Source: Sphingosinicella soli
GTDB lineage: Bacteria > Pseudomonadota > Alphaproteobacteria > Sphingomonadales > Sphingomonadaceae
Length of the DNA: 64,000 bases
Assembly (NCBI RefSeq): GCF_014199685.1
Contig: NZ_JACHNZ010000002.1
Location: forward strand, 62,001-126,000
Reading direction: 5' to 3'
Position numbers and translations under genes: made by a program. This document shows, piece after piece, positions 50,585 to 63,333 of this stretch; the first letter of the stretch is position 1, and every line of letters starts with the position of its first letter. The notes beneath the pieces are model-generated. The model was not told where the DNA came from. It was given only the letters and a program-made list of their open reading frames with translations, and did no database searches.

Positions 50585-51262
50585 TCAATCAATCGACATG
50601 CGGTAGCCGATTCCCGGTTCGTTGAGCAGCAGTGTCGGCATCGCCGCATTGTCTTCAGCCTTCTGCCGCAAACCGCGCATCGTGACGCGGAGATATTCAA
50701 CATCGCCGAGATGCGCCTCGCCCCAGATGGCACTCAGGAGGTGTCGATGGGTCAGCACCTTGCCCGCGTGTCGCGCGAGTTCCAGCAGGAGCGCAAATTC
50801 CTTCGGAGTCAAATGAATGACCTTGCCCTGCCTGGTCACGCGATGTGCAGCAATGTCGATTTCGATCCGGCCGACGGTCAGCTTTCCATCGACAGACGTT
50901 CCCGCACGGTGGCGCATTGCCACCCGAACGCGGGCAAGGAGTTCATCGGTATCGAACGGCTTGGTAATGTAATCGTCGGCGCCCAGATCGAGCGCCGCCA
51001 CCTTTTCGGCCGTCGCATCGCGCGCGGTGAGGATAAGAACGGCTCGGTCCATCGCTTTGATGAGCGTTATCAGTTCCATTCCGTCGCGATCGGGGAGGCC
51101 CAGATCGAGCAGAACGAGCTGGCAGCCCGGATGCCGCGCCGCAGTCAGTGCTTCCCCCGCGTTGGCGGCCTCGCTGCAGGTATAACCGCTGCGTTCGAGC
51201 GCGCCGCGCACGAGGCGGCGGATGGCGAGTTCGTCGTCAACGATGAGGATCGGGGGGGTCAT
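50585..51262 (-). CDS. kdpE: KdpE, response regulator of potassium transport
   Basis: The 225-aa OmpR-family protein has acidic residues D9/D10, phosphoacceptor D53 in LVLLDLGLPDRDG, K in ITKPFDTDE, and a C-terminal winged helix (VIHLTPKEFALLLELARHAG, ...EYLRVTMRGLRQK). Phosphorylated by KdpD it activates kdpFABC under low potassium. It overlaps kdpD by four bases and ends seven bases from the attR core, so the ICE target tRNA was its convergent neighbour. Confidence 0.96.
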   Translation of the reverse strand: MTPPILIVDDELAIRRLVRGALERSGYTCSEAANAGEALTAARHPGCQLVLLDLGLPDRDGMELITLIKAMDRAVLILTARDATAEKVAALDLGADDYITKPFDTDELLARVRVAMRHRAGTSVDGKLTVGRIEIDIAAHRVTRQGKVIHLTPKEFALLLELARHAGKVLTHRHLLSAIWGEAHLGDVEYLRVTMRGLRQKAEDNAAMPTLLLNEPGIGYRMSID

Positions 51263-53922
51263 GCAGGCTCAACATCCGTGACCCGTCGGATCAGGCTTTC
51301 AGGCCAATCGATATCGAACCGGGATCCTGGCCTGTCGTCCCGGTTCAGCGCCCTGACCGTCAGGCCAAGCGCGTCGGCGAACCCCTTCACGATGGCGAGC
51401 CCCAGCCCCGCCCCCCCCGTGCTATCGCTGCCTGCGCCTCGCGCAAATCGCTCGAAAAGATCATCAGGACGACCAATCGGCAGCCCGGCACCCTCATCGA
51501 GCACCGACAGCGAGAGCGAACCCGGCGCGCGTTGGGCGGCCAGTATGATCTCGCTGCCGACGGGTGAAAACTTCGCGGCATTATCGAGCAGGTTGATCAG
51601 CATGTGATGCAACATGCGCGGATCGGCGATGACGAGCGGCAGCGCGGGCGGCACATCAAGCTTGATCCTGTGCGCCGCCAGCGCCGGTTTGAGATCATGC
51701 ACCGCGGCTGTCACGGCATCCGTCAGATCGACCGGTTCCAGACGCACGGCAACAGCGCCGGCTTCGATCCGGGTCATTTCGACCAGATCGTCGAACAGCC
51801 GCGCAAGTCGCTGTGCTTCGGCTCTGAGTGTTGCCGCCGCTTCCGAGCCGGGTTGCTCGCGAACCACGACATCCGCTGCCGCCAGCACCGACGTGAGCGG
51901 GGTCTTCAGATCATGCCCAAGCGACGATATCAGCGTCGCGCGCAGATCGTCGCGCTGCTTGAGCACCGCGACTTCCCGCGCTTCACCCTCCAGTTTCAGC
52001 CGTTCGCGTGCCAGCGCAGCCTGCCCCAGCAACGTCGCGAACAGGATGCGCTTGTCGGCGGGCAGAGGCTCGCTCCGGCCGGGTGCCGCGATGCCAAGAA
52101 CGGCCAGCACCCCGAGCGACGTCGCCAACGGGTGAAATTGCCAGTCGCTTGCCGTAAGCGTCGCGGTGTCCCTTCCGGCCGGCTCATTGCGCTCGAATGC
52201 CCAGTCGGCCGCCGTCAGATCGATCGGTCCGAGAACGACGGACTCGGGCTGTGCGCCGATGACGACGGGACGCCCCTGTTTCCGAACGAGCAGCACCGCA
52301 TTCACGTCCAGCAGCCCGGCAATCTCGGTGCAGGTCACAGCCGCCGTTCCGACTTCGTCCGACACCGCGGCCAGCCGCTGACCGAACGCCGCGAGCGCCG
52401 CATTTTCGGTCGCAGTCCGGGCACCGACATTGGCTTCGCTGCGCAGCCGTCCCGCCAGTTGGCTGGACACGACGCCGAGACCGGCGAGGATGACGAAGGT
52501 TACGACATTCTGGGGATTATCGATGGTGAAGGTATGCACCGGCGGTAAAAAGAAGAAGTTATAGGCCAATGCCGCCGCAAGGCTGACGATCAAAGATTCA
52601 CGCAGTCCGAACATGGTTGCGGTCGCGATCACCGGGATCAGGTAGAAAAGATCGACAGCATTCAAGCTGACCACCGGCAGAAGCAGCAGCCCGATTGCCG
52701 TGGTCAGAGCGACCATTGCAAGGCCCAGCAGCACACCCCGCTTGCCAAATGCGCGGCCGGTGCCACGCGTTTGTTCAACCTCTCCGCGACCTTCGGGCAT
52801 CGGCATGACATGCACCGCGATGCCCTCGTTATCGCGCACAAGCTGATCGACAATCGAGCCGTGACGCAATTCGAACCACCAGCTTCGCCGCGATTTGCCG
52901 GTGACAACCGCCGTCGCCCGCGCCTCTGCAATATAGCCGCGCAGGCCCTGGATCACCGTGGCGGCCGAAACGGTCGTCAGCGTCGCACCAAGACTTGCGG
53001 CGAGTTTCAACACAGACGCGATCCGCGCGCGCGCCTCTCCGGACAAGCGCGCGCTACGCGGAGTCTCGACAGTCAGTGCGGTCCACGGTGCATGCATCGA
53101 ATCGGCCAGTCGCTTGGCCGCGCGTACCAGAAACTCACCGCCCGGCTGATCGCCGACCGCCACGACAATGCGTTCGCCCGCCGCCCAGTTACCCGGCTCG
53201 CCCGCCAGCCGGACATGATCGAGCATCTGCCGATCAACGGTTTGCGCGGCGCGGCGCAGCGCAAGTTCGCGCAAAGCCGACAGATTGGCCTTGGAAAAGA
53301 AGTGATTCAGCGCGCGGGATGCTTCGGCGGGAATATAGACCTTGCCGTCTTTCAGCCGCTCGATCAATTCGTCGGGTGGCAGATCGACCACTTCGATCTC
53401 GGCGTCTTCGAACAAGGCATCGGGGACGGTTTCGCGAACGCGAACCTTGGTGAACCCCGCCACGACATCGTTGAGACTTTCGACATGCTGGATATTGAGC
53501 GTCGTCAGGACGTCGATCCCCGCGTCGCGCAGCTCTTCGATATCCTGCCAGCGTTTGGGATGGCGGCTTCCCGGCGCATTGGTGTGCGCCAGTTCATCGA
53601 TCAGCGCGACCTGCGGGGCCCGCGCGAGCATCGCGTCGATATCGAACTCGGTCAGCGTATGCGCCCCATGCGCGATCGTCTTGCGCGGGAGCTGCTCGAA
53701 CGGCGTCGTCAGTGCATCGGTATCGGCGCGGCCGTGCGTTTCGACGACGCCGATCACGACATCCTTGCCCTGGCGCAGGAAATCGGCGCCTTCGCGCAGC
53801 ATCTCGAATGTCTTGCCGACGCCCGGAGCGGCCCCGAGGATGATCTTCAGCCGCCCGCGCGCTTCCCGCTTCGCGGCCTTGAGCAGCGCTTCGGGGGAAG
53901 GACGAGCGGGGTCGGGATTCAT
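51259..53922 (-). CDS. kdpD: KdpD, potassium-sensing histidine kinase
   Basis: The 887-aa protein has an N-terminal KdpD domain (Walker A GAAPGVGKTFEM; ELAHTNAPGSRHPKRWQD), a USP-like domain, and four clustered membrane helices of DUF4118 (about residues 400-500). A GAF-like region follows, then the H-box SLGHDLKTPLTSV, N-box LLDNAAKF, and G boxes DEGAGLPIG and GAGLGLAIV. It phosphorylates KdpE when external potassium is limiting. It overlaps kdpC and kdpE by four bases each. Confidence 0.96.
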   Translation of the reverse strand: MNPDPARPSPEALLKAAKREARGRLKIILGAAPGVGKTFEMLREGADFLRQGKDVVIGVVETHGRADTDALTTPFEQLPRKTIAHGAHTLTEFDIDAMLARAPQVALIDELAHTNAPGSRHPKRWQDIEELRDAGIDVLTTLNIQHVESLNDVVAGFTKVRVRETVPDALFEDAEIEVVDLPPDELIERLKDGKVYIPAEASRALNHFFSKANLSALRELALRRAAQTVDRQMLDHVRLAGEPGNWAAGERIVVAVGDQPGGEFLVRAAKRLADSMHAPWTALTVETPRSARLSGEARARIASVLKLAASLGATLTTVSAATVIQGLRGYIAEARATAVVTGKSRRSWWFELRHGSIVDQLVRDNEGIAVHVMPMPEGRGEVEQTRGTGRAFGKRGVLLGLAMVALTTAIGLLLLPVVSLNAVDLFYLIPVIATATMFGLRESLIVSLAAALAYNFFFLPPVHTFTIDNPQNVVTFVILAGLGVVSSQLAGRLRSEANVGARTATENAALAAFGQRLAAVSDEVGTAAVTCTEIAGLLDVNAVLLVRKQGRPVVIGAQPESVVLGPIDLTAADWAFERNEPAGRDTATLTASDWQFHPLATSLGVLAVLGIAAPGRSEPLPADKRILFATLLGQAALARERLKLEGEAREVAVLKQRDDLRATLISSLGHDLKTPLTSVLAAADVVVREQPGSEAAATLRAEAQRLARLFDDLVEMTRIEAGAVAVRLEPVDLTDAVTAAVHDLKPALAAHRIKLDVPPALPLVIADPRMLHHMLINLLDNAAKFSPVGSEIILAAQRAPGSLSLSVLDEGAGLPIGRPDDLFERFARGAGSDSTGGAGLGLAIVKGFADALGLTVRALNRDDRPGSRFDIDWPESLIRRVTDVEPA

Positions 53923-54506
53923 CGCGTGGAATTAGCCGGAATTTCGTCCAGATGTCGATTGATAAGGAGCACGTTGACCCGGGGCTCGCCGAGGAAACCA
54001 AGCAGCGGCATTTCCGTGGCATCGGTGACGCGTTGCCGGACCTGGTCTACGGGGAGGTTGCGCGCGGCAGCGACGCGGGCCGCCTGGGCGAAGGCCGCCT
54101 CGGGGCTGATATGGGGGTCGAGCCCCGACGCGCTGCTGGTGACCAGATCAGCCGGGACGGACGGCCCGGTCAAACCCTGGGCGCGCATCGATGCATCGAT
54201 GTCGTCGCGCAAGGCCTGCGATCCCGGTGCAAGGTTGGATGCGGCGGACGCGCCGGCATCATAGCCATTCTCTCCCGCCGCAGAAGGGCGCGGGTGGAAA
54301 TAGCGAGACTGAGCAAAGTTCTGGCCGATAAGCGCGGAGCCCACGATGCGGTCATTTTCGCGGATCATGCTGCCATTGGCTCGAAACGGCATGGCGACCT
54401 GCGCAATGCCGGTCATCGCCAGCGGGTAGGCAAGCCCGAGAATCGCTGCGAGCAACAGCAGCAGAACGATGGCGGGGCGGATGGCATTCCTGATTTCGGA
54501 GAGCAT
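53919..54506 (-). CDS. kdpC: KdpC, potassium-transporting ATPase subunit C
   Basis: The 195-aa protein has one N-terminal membrane helix (PAIVLLLLLAAILGLAYPLA) and a periplasmic domain with GSALIGQNFAQSRYFHPRPS and SGLDPHISPEAAFAQAARVA, both diagnostic. KdpC stabilises the KdpFABC complex. It starts 11 bp after kdpB. Confidence 0.97.
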   Translation of the reverse strand: MLSEIRNAIRPAIVLLLLLAAILGLAYPLAMTGIAQVAMPFRANGSMIRENDRIVGSALIGQNFAQSRYFHPRPSAAGENGYDAGASAASNLAPGSQALRDDIDASMRAQGLTGPSVPADLVTSSASGLDPHISPEAAFAQAARVAAARNLPVDQVRQRVTDATEMPLLGFLGEPRVNVLLINRHLDEIPANSTR

Positions 54507-54517
54507 GATGGGAATCC

Positions 54518-56527
<2,010 letters not shown>

Positions 56528-56538
56528 GTGTCTGTCTT

Positions 56539-58218
56539 TCAAAGAAGCATGCCGGCGGCGACCTGGAAATGGTCAGCGATGGGGCCAAGCGCGAGCGCCG
56601 GCAGGAAGGTGAGGCCACCGACGATCAGGATGATTGCTGCGAGCAGGCCGACCCACAGGGCGCCCGTGGTGGGGAATGATCCCGGACCTTCGGGTTGCCG
56701 CCGTTTGGCTACCAGCCCCCCGGCAATCGCCAGCGCAGGCAGGATCACACCAAACCGCCCGACGAACATGCCGATGGCAAGCGTGATGTTATAAAAAGGC
56801 GTGTTGCCCGTCAGCCCGCCGAACGCCGAGCCATTGTTCCCGACTGCGCTCGAATAGGCGTAGAGGATTTCGCTGAACCCGTGCGGCCCCCCGGCAAGCG
56901 GACCCGCCAATCCAGCCTCGGTCACGCTGGCAAGCGCCGTCAGTCCCAGGATGAACAGCGGCAGGACGGCGATGGCGATGACCGCCAGCTTCATCTCGCG
57001 CGCCTCGATCTTCTTGCCGATATATTCGGGCGTGCGCCCGACCATCAGCCCGGCAATGAACACCGCGAGGATCGCGTAAATGAGGATGCCGTAGAACCCA
57101 GCGCCGACACCGCCGACGATCACTTCGCCCAATTGCATGTTGAACATCGTGACGAGGCCGCCGAGCGGCATGAAGCTGTCGTGCATGCCGATGACAGCGC
57201 CACATGAGGCCGCTGTGGTGACCACTGCGAACAAGGCCGTCGCGGCAATGCCGAAGCGAACCTCCTTACCCTCCATATTGCCGCCCGCAATGCCGAGCGC
57301 CTGATGGATGGGGTTGCCTGCGGCCTCTGCCCAGTAGGTGACAGTCACGCCGATGAGGAACAGTCCGAGCATCGCAGCGAGGATCGTCCAGCCCTGGCGT
57401 AGATTGCCGACCGCCTTGCCGAAGGTCAGCGTCAAACCCGCGCCGAGCACGAAGATCGACAGCATCTGGAGGAAGTTCGCGAGCGCCGTCGGGTTTTCGA
57501 ACGGGTGCGCCGAATTGACATTGAAGAAGCCGCCACCGTTTGTGCCAAGCATCTTGATGGCAAGCTGCGAGGCGACAGGGCCGAGCGCAATGACCTGCTG
57601 CGTGCCTTCGACCGTCGTTGCCGTCACCGATGCTGCAAGCGTCTGCGGCACGCCCATCGCGACATAAACAACCGTGAGGATCGCACAGGCGGGCAGCAGC
57701 AGGTAGAGCGTCACCCGTGTCATATCGACCCAGAAATTGCCGAGCGTTGCGACGCTCGACCTTGCAAACGCGCGGATGAAAGCGAAAGCGACCGCAATGC
57801 CGGTTGCCGCCGACAGGAAGTTCTGGACGGTCAATCCGACCATCTGGCTGAAGTGCGAGAGCGTCGTTTCGCCGCCGTAGTTCTGCCAGTTGGTGTTGGT
57901 GACGAAGCTGACCGCCGTGTTGAAGGCGAGCCAGCTTTCAACGCCCTCAAACCCCTGCGGATTGAGCGGGAGGCCACCCTGCAGTTTCAGAATCGCAAAC
58001 AGAAGCGCGATGCCCGCGATGTTGAAGGCGAGCACGGCGACGGCATAGCCCACCCAGCTCTGCTCACGGGGACCAGTACCCGCGAGCCGGAACAGGCCGG
58101 CCTCCAATGGCAGCGGCCGGCTGTCGTAAAGCCTGAACAGCAGTGCGCCCGAAGGCTTGGCAAGCGCTATGATGAGCGCAATGAAAACGAAGATCAGCGT
58201 CCAGCCGGCAAAGGTCAT
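56539..58218 (-). CDS. kdpA: KdpA, potassium-binding channel-like subunit
   Basis: The 559-aa, ten-helix protein starts [20 protein letters not shown]. Selectivity-filter-like segments include [32 protein letters not shown], and [16 protein letters not shown]. It selects and passes K+ in the KdpFABC complex. Length and motifs match the family. Confidence 0.97.
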   Translation of the reverse strand: MTFAGWTLIFVFIALIIALAKPSGALLFRLYDSRPLPLEAGLFRLAGTGPREQSWVGYAVAVLAFNIAGIALLFAILKLQGGLPLNPQGFEGVESWLAFNTAVSFVTNTNWQNYGGETTLSHFSQMVGLTVQNFLSAATGIAVAFAFIRAFARSSVATLGNFWVDMTRVTLYLLLPACAILTVVYVAMGVPQTLAASVTATTVEGTQQVIALGPVASQLAIKMLGTNGGGFFNVNSAHPFENPTALANFLQMLSIFVLGAGLTLTFGKAVGNLRQGWTILAAMLGLFLIGVTVTYWAEAAGNPIHQALGIAGGNMEGKEVRFGIAATALFAVVTTAASCGAVIGMHDSFMPLGGLVTMFNMQLGEVIVGGVGAGFYGILIYAILAVFIAGLMVGRTPEYIGKKIEAREMKLAVIAIAVLPLFILGLTALASVTEAGLAGPLAGGPHGFSEILYAYSSAVGNNGSAFGGLTGNTPFYNITLAIGMFVGRFGVILPALAIAGGLVAKRRQPEGPGSFPTTGALWVGLLAAIILIVGGLTFLPALALGPIADHFQVAAGMLL

Positions 58219-58231
58219 TGCTCAACCCCCC

Positions 58232-58321
58232 TCAATAACGCTCGGGCCGCGCAAGCACGGCAAGCAGGTAGCCAAGGATGAACAGCGCGACGAGCGCGCC
58301 AAGCCAGAGTTCGAACGACAT
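58232..58321 (-). CDS. kdpF: KdpF, small membrane subunit of the potassium pump
   Basis: The 29-aa peptide starts MSFELWLGALVALFILGYLL and ends AVLARPERY, a single transmembrane helix with the Arg-Pro-Glu-Arg tail seen in KdpF. It is 13 bp upstream of kdpA and first in the operon. A ribosome site (GGAGACCCG) precedes it. Confidence 0.93.
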   Translation of the reverse strand: MSFELWLGALVALFILGYLLAVLARPERY

Positions 58322-58489
58322 GAACGGGTCTCCTGATGAGAGGCCCTCATGCGGGATCGATGCATTAGGATGCGCGAGGGAACGCTGACCTCGGCCGTAA
58401 AGATTCCATAAGGACGCCATGCGCCTTGTGCCGGTCTGCCGTGCATTCCATGGGCCTGTCAGTCTGGACCGGGATGCGTATAGAGGGGC
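58322..58489. promoter_or_regulatory. Divergent promoter region between kdpF and the EamA gene
   Basis: The 168 bp should hold the KdpE-controlled kdp promoter on the minus strand and a promoter for the EamA gene on the plus strand. I see no clear KdpE box or hairpin. Confidence 0.4.
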
Positions 58490-59407
58490 ATGGGCGAATC
58501 CTCGTTATCGTCGTCGCAGGGCCGCGTGCCGCCGCTGCATCTGCTGCTCGCGCTGGCGGTCGTTGCCGTGTGGGGCACGAACTTCGTCGTGATCCGGGTG
58601 GCGCTGGATGATCTGCCGCCGCTGCTTTTCGCGGCGCTGCGCTTTACATTCGCGTTCCTGCCCGCCGCATTTTTCATCCGCCGTCCGCAGGTGCGCTGGC
58701 AAATCCTTGCGGCGTACGGCGTTCTGATCGGGTTCGGGCAGTTCGGCCTGCTTTACATCGCGATGCGGAGCGACATCTCGCCGGGCCTTGCATCGCTGGT
58801 CGTGCAATCGCAGGTGTTCTTCACGATCGGCCTTGCCATGTACTTCGGGCGGGAACGGCTGCGGCTGTTCCAGATCGCCGCATTGCTGCTGGCAAGCGCG
58901 GGGATTGCGGTGATCCTTGCCCACACGGACGGCAGCACCACGCCGCTCGGCCTTGCGCTCGTTCTCGTCGCGGCGCTGAGCTGGGGCATCGGCAACCACA
59001 TCGCGCGCACAAGCGGCGTCACCGACATGCTGAGCTTCGTCGTCTGGTCGAGCGTGTTCGCATTGCCGCCGCTCTTCATCGGATCGCTGCTTTTCGAAGG
59101 CCCCGCTGCGATCAGCGCCGCGCTCGGCGATGCGGGCGTGGAGGCGTGGGCGGCGGTGCTGTGGCAATCGGTGGGCAATACGCTGTTCGGCTATGCCGCG
59201 TGGGGCTGGCTGCTGGCACGGCACCCGGCCGCGACCATCACGCCGAGCGCGCTGCTTGTTCCGGTGTTCGGCATGACGGCGTCGGCGATGCTGCTGAACG
59301 AAAGCCTGCCGGGGTGGAAGCTGCTGGCGGCAGCGCTCGTTATGGGCGGGCTGGCGATCAACATCCTGTGGCCGCTGGCGGCGCGGCGCATGTCTTACCG
59401 GGCTTAG
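58490..59407 (+). CDS. EamA/DMT family transporter
   Basis: The 305-aa protein has ten hydrophobic helices in two EamA repeats. The first repeat starts at LLLALAVVAVWGTNFVVIRV, and the second at GLALVLVAALSWGIGNHIAR. It contains the GQFGLLYIAMR and PVFGMTASAMLLNES motifs of the O-acetylserine/cysteine-type exporters. The substrate cannot be told from sequence; amino-acid metabolites are typical. Confidence 0.9.
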   Translation: MGESSLSSSQGRVPPLHLLLALAVVAVWGTNFVVIRVALDDLPPLLFAALRFTFAFLPAAFFIRRPQVRWQILAAYGVLIGFGQFGLLYIAMRSDISPGLASLVVQSQVFFTIGLAMYFGRERLRLFQIAALLLASAGIAVILAHTDGSTTPLGLALVLVAALSWGIGNHIARTSGVTDMLSFVVWSSVFALPPLFIGSLLFEGPAAISAALGDAGVEAWAAVLWQSVGNTLFGYAAWGWLLARHPAATITPSALLVPVFGMTASAMLLNESLPGWKLLAAALVMGGLAINILWPLAARRMSYRA

Positions 59408-59487
59408 GGCGCGCAATCAGGCATTTCCTCGCGCGGCGCATTCGCCTAGCACGCTCCCAAGACAAGCAACGAGAATGGGATTTGCCG

Positions 59488-60660
59488 ATGCCTGAAACCG
59501 CCGCCGCGATTGCCGCCCGGGTCGAAGCCTTCGTTCGCGAGGTTGTCGTGCCCTATGAGCGCGACCCCAGGCTCGGCGCGCACGGGCCATCGGACGCGCT
59601 GGTGCATGAGCTTCGGGAGAAGGCGCGCGCGGCAGGCGTGATGACGCCGCACATCTTCGCGGACGGATCGCATCTCGATCAGCGGGATACGGCGACGGTG
59701 CTGAAGGCCTCCGGCCTTTCGCCGCTGGGGCCGGTCGCGGTGAACACGATGGCGCCCGACGAGGGCAACATGTACCTGCTCGGCAAGGTGGGAAGCCCCG
59801 AGCAGAAAGCGCGCTTTCTTGCGCCGCTCGTTTCGGGCGAGGCGCGATCGGCGTTCTTCATGACCGAACCGGCGGACGAAGGCGGTGCGGGATCCGACCC
59901 TTCGATGATGCAGACGACGTGCCGGCAGGACGGCAACCACTGGGTGATAAACGGCCGCAAGGCGTTCATCACCGGCGCGGACGGCGCGAAGGTCGGCATC
60001 GTGATGGCGAAGTCGGAAGCCACCGATGGAACCGGGGGCGCGTGCATGTTCCTGGTCGACCTGCCCGACCCCGCAATCCGCATCGAGCGCGTGCTCGATA
60101 CCATCGATTCCTCGATGCCCGGCGGCCACGCCATCATCGCCATCGACAATCTGCGCGTGCCCGCCGACCAGATGCTGGGCGCGAGCGGTGAGGGCTTCAA
60201 ATACGCGCAGGTGCGCCTCTCCCCCGCGCGGCTTTCGCACTGCATGCGCTGGTGGGGCGCGGCATCGCGCGCGCACGAGATCGCGACTGCCTATGCGTGC
60301 AAGCGGCAGGCGTTCGGCAAGCTGCTCGTGGACCACGAGGGCGTCGGCTTCATGCTTGCCGAGAACCTGATCGATCTGAAGCAGGCCGAGCTGATGATCG
60401 ACTGGTGCGCCGACGTGCTCGACACCGGCGCGCTCGGCACGGTGGAAAGCTCGATGGCGAAGGTCGCGGTTTCCGAGGCGCTGATGCGCGTCGCCGACCG
60501 CTGCGTCCAGGTGATGGGCGGGCAGGGCGTTTCAGGCGACACGATCGTCGAGCAGGTGTTCCGCGAGATCCGCGCTTTCCGCATCTACGACGGCCCCACC
60601 GAAGTCCACAAATGGTCGCTCGCCAAGAAGATCAAACGCGACACGCTTGCACGCGCATGA
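59488..60660 (+). CDS. Acyl-CoA dehydrogenase family protein
   Basis: The 390-aa protein starts MPETAAAIAARVEAFVREVV. The FAD/substrate region has FFMTEPADEGGAGSDPSMM and WVINGRKAFITGADGAKVG. The C-terminal helical domain has AKRQAF-type ACKRQAFGKLLVDHEGVG, QVMGGQGVS and RIYDGPTEVHKWSLAKKI. It oxidises an acyl-CoA thioester at C2-C3 with FAD; the chain length is not predictable. Its stop overlaps the sdaA start (ATGA). Confidence 0.92.
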   Translation: MPETAAAIAARVEAFVREVVVPYERDPRLGAHGPSDALVHELREKARAAGVMTPHIFADGSHLDQRDTATVLKASGLSPLGPVAVNTMAPDEGNMYLLGKVGSPEQKARFLAPLVSGEARSAFFMTEPADEGGAGSDPSMMQTTCRQDGNHWVINGRKAFITGADGAKVGIVMAKSEATDGTGGACMFLVDLPDPAIRIERVLDTIDSSMPGGHAIIAIDNLRVPADQMLGASGEGFKYAQVRLSPARLSHCMRWWGAASRAHEIATAYACKRQAFGKLLVDHEGVGFMLAENLIDLKQAELMIDWCADVLDTGALGTVESSMAKVAVSEALMRVADRCVQVMGGQGVSGDTIVEQVFREIRAFRIYDGPTEVHKWSLAKKIKRDTLARA

Positions 60661-62072
60661 CACTGGAACAGGCAGTGGCGAGCACGGCGACGATGAGCGC
60701 GGCGCGCCGGGCGATGGCCGAGCGGCCGATGAGCGTGACCGAGGTGTTCACCATCGGCATCGGACCTTCGAGTTCGCACACCGTGGGCCCGATGCGCGCC
60801 GCGCTCGCCTTCGCCGAGGCTGCCGTGAAACGCGGCAAGGTGCGCGCGGTCGCCTGTGACGTTTACGGTTCGCTCGCGCTGACCGGGCGCGGGCACGCCA
60901 CCGACACCGCGATCATCCTCGGCCTTGCCGGGAACACGCCGGAAGGCCTCGACCCGGACGCTGCACCGGCGATACTCGCGCAGATCTGCGGCGAGGACAG
61001 GCTGCCGCTCGCGGGCGGGCGCAAGGTGACGTTCTGCGAGGCCGACCATCTGCGTTTCCGCATGGGCGAGTTCCTGCCCGGCCACCCGAACGCCGTGCGC
61101 TTCGAAGCGCATTACGAGGGCGGCGAGGCGTGGATGGCGACCTATTTCTCGATCGGCGGCGGCGCGATCCTGCGCGAGGGCGAGGCCGCGCCGCGCGTGA
61201 ACATCCGCCTGCCGCATCCGTTCGAATCCGGCGCCGACCTGCTGCGGCTGGGCGAGGAAACGGGGCTTTCGATCGGCGACATGCTGCTGGAAAACGAACT
61301 TGCGTGGCGCAGCCGCGAGGAGACGGAAAGTTTCCTCGACAGCGTGCGCGCGGCGATGTTCGGCTGTATCGAGCGCGGCTGCCAGTCTGTCGGCGTGCTG
61401 CCGGGCGGCCTGAAGGTGAAGCGGCGCGCCAACGATATCCAGCGCGCGCTGACCGCGCGCGGCCCGCGCGTCGATCCCTCGACCGTGTTCGAATGGGTGA
61501 GCCTGTGGGCGCTTGCGGTGAACGAGGAGAATGCCGCCGGCAGCCGCGTGGTGACGGCGCCGACGAACGGCGCGGCAGGCGTGCTGCCCGCCGTGCTGAA
61601 ATACTACGAGGTGTTCACGAGCGCGCCGACGCCTGCGGGAAGCCGGCTGCTGCTGGCGACGGCTTCGGCAATCGGCATCCTCTACAAGAAGCGCGCCTCG
61701 ATCTCCGCCGCCGAAATGGGCTGCCAGGGCGAGGTCGGCGTCGCCTGCTCGATGGCGGCTGGCGGCCTCGTCGCGGCGCTCGGCGGCAACAACCACCAGA
61801 TCGAGAATGCCGCCGAGATCGGGATGGAGCATAACCTCGGCCTCACCTGCGATCCCATCGGGGGCCTCGTGCAGATCCCCTGCATCGAGCGCAACACGAT
61901 GGGCGCGATCAAGGCGATCAACGCCGCGTACCTCGCGCTGCACGGCGACGGGCAGCATGTGGTGAGCCTCGACGCGGTGATCGAGACGATGCGGCAGACG
62001 GGCGAGGATATGCGATCGCAGTACAAGGAAACCAGCCTCGGCGGCCTTGCCGTCAACGTCGTCGAGTGCTGA
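60657..62072 (+). CDS. sdaA: L-serine ammonia-lyase (iron-sulfur)
   Basis: The 471-aa enzyme converts L-serine to pyruvate and ammonia using a [4Fe-4S] cluster. The beta domain begins [20 protein letters not shown]. The alpha domain has [18 protein letters not shown]. Cluster-binding cysteines are likely in [37 protein letters not shown] at 60657 overlaps the previous stop; an internal ATG at 60729 (MSVTEVF) would better match the usual length and is an alternative. Confidence 0.95.
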   Translation: MTLEQAVASTATMSAARRAMAERPMSVTEVFTIGIGPSSSHTVGPMRAALAFAEAAVKRGKVRAVACDVYGSLALTGRGHATDTAIILGLAGNTPEGLDPDAAPAILAQICGEDRLPLAGGRKVTFCEADHLRFRMGEFLPGHPNAVRFEAHYEGGEAWMATYFSIGGGAILREGEAAPRVNIRLPHPFESGADLLRLGEETGLSIGDMLLENELAWRSREETESFLDSVRAAMFGCIERGCQSVGVLPGGLKVKRRANDIQRALTARGPRVDPSTVFEWVSLWALAVNEENAAGSRVVTAPTNGAAGVLPAVLKYYEVFTSAPTPAGSRLLLATASAIGILYKKRASISAAEMGCQGEVGVACSMAAGGLVAALGGNNHQIENAAEIGMEHNLGLTCDPIGGLVQIPCIERNTMGAIKAINAAYLALHGDGQHVVSLDAVIETMRQTGEDMRSQYKETSLGGLAVNVVEC

Positions 62073-62085
62073 TCCGGCGCGCCTG

Positions 62086-63252
62086 ATGCAGCCGCCGCCC
62101 ATCGACTGGCGCGAAGCCGGGCTCGGGAGCGGCGCGGACGTGCCCGAGGATCGGCGCGTGACGGGAGCCAACTGGCGGACGTGGCCGTTCAATCGCTGGG
62201 CGTTCCAGCATACGCGGCAGCTCGTGCCCTCCGTTTCGCTTGAGGGCGCGGAGACAGCAGCGCCGCTTGCCGAGCGCCCCGCAGACCTTTCGGCGCTGCG
62301 CTTCGCAGGCGAGGATGGGGCGACGATCGACTGGGAAGCCTATGTCGCCTCCACCTACACCGATGCGATGATCGTACTGCACCGGGGCGCGGTGGTCTAT
62401 GAAACCTATCGCAACGGCATGACGGCGGCGACGCCCCACCATCTGTTCTCGATCACCAAGTCGATCGTCGGGGTTGTCGCGGAAACCCTTATCGCCGACG
62501 GCACGGTTTCGGAGGCGCTCGCCACGGAAGACGCGGTGCCGGAACTCGGCATGAGCGCCTTCGCGGGAACGACGCTGCGCCAGCTGATCGACATGACCGA
62601 CGGCATCGCCTTCAACGAGGACTACGCCGACCTTGCATCCGACGTGCATCGCTATTCGGCGAGCTATTGGACGCCGGAGGCGGCGCCGGACGGAACGCTG
62701 CCCGTGCTTGCTGCGCTCGATCGCCGCGATGCGCCGCCGGGCACTGCTTTCCGCTATCGCACACCGATCGCCGACGCCGCCGCATGGGTGCTGCGGCGCG
62801 CCACCGGCCGGACGCTTGCGGGCCTTGTCGCCGAGCGCGTTTGGAAACCGGCGGGCTGCGGCGACGCGGCGCATTTCCTGCTCGACACCGGAGGCCATGA
62901 GATCGCGGGCTCCGGCCTCAACGCCACCGCGCGCGACCTTGCACGGCTGGCGCAATTCCTGATGGCGGGCGGCCCGGTTGCGGAGACGCTGATCGGCGGC
63001 GGCGACCGCGCGCTGTTCGCGGCGGGGGCGGCGAACATGCGCCCCGACCATAGCTACCGCGGCTTCTGGTGGGTGAACCACGCGCCGCCGCGCGCGCTGA
63101 TGGCGATGGGCGTTTACGGCCAGCGGCTGCACATCGAGCCCGGGAACGACCTTGCGATCATCCGGCTCGCGTCGACGCCGCTGCCCTCCAACATGGCGAG
63201 CGACCCCCTGCACGTGCGCGCTTTCAAGGCCCTCCGCGACCACCTTCGCTGA
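62086..63252 (+). CDS. Serine hydrolase, beta-lactamase/esterase family
   Basis: The 388-aa protein from ATG at 62086 (MQPPPIDWREAGLGSG) has the SxxK motif LFSITKSIVG (serine near residue 122). Downstream it has LIDMTDGIAFNEDY and the C-terminal GFWWVNHAP and YGQRLHIEPGNDLAIIRL typical of the class C-like family, which includes 6-aminohexanoate-dimer hydrolases. No signal peptide is evident. A TTG at 62047 overlapping sdaA is a less likely start. Confidence 0.88.
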   Translation: MQPPPIDWREAGLGSGADVPEDRRVTGANWRTWPFNRWAFQHTRQLVPSVSLEGAETAAPLAERPADLSALRFAGEDGATIDWEAYVASTYTDAMIVLHRGAVVYETYRNGMTAATPHHLFSITKSIVGVVAETLIADGTVSEALATEDAVPELGMSAFAGTTLRQLIDMTDGIAFNEDYADLASDVHRYSASYWTPEAAPDGTLPVLAALDRRDAPPGTAFRYRTPIADAAAWVLRRATGRTLAGLVAERVWKPAGCGDAAHFLLDTGGHEIAGSGLNATARDLARLAQFLMAGGPVAETLIGGGDRALFAAGAANMRPDHSYRGFWWVNHAPPRALMAMGVYGQRLHIEPGNDLAIIRLASTPLPSNMASDPLHVRAFKALRDHLR

Positions 63253-63333
63253 CGCATTTCCGTCACTAGGGCGACGCGCGGTCGAAACACGCGCGTGCGA
63301 AATCCGCCATGGTCACACATCCGGGGGATAGCC

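Noticed and set aside
60585-63243. Two long minus-strand frames opposite sdaA and the serine hydrolase
   Set aside because: Both are antisense shadows of well-supported enzymes.
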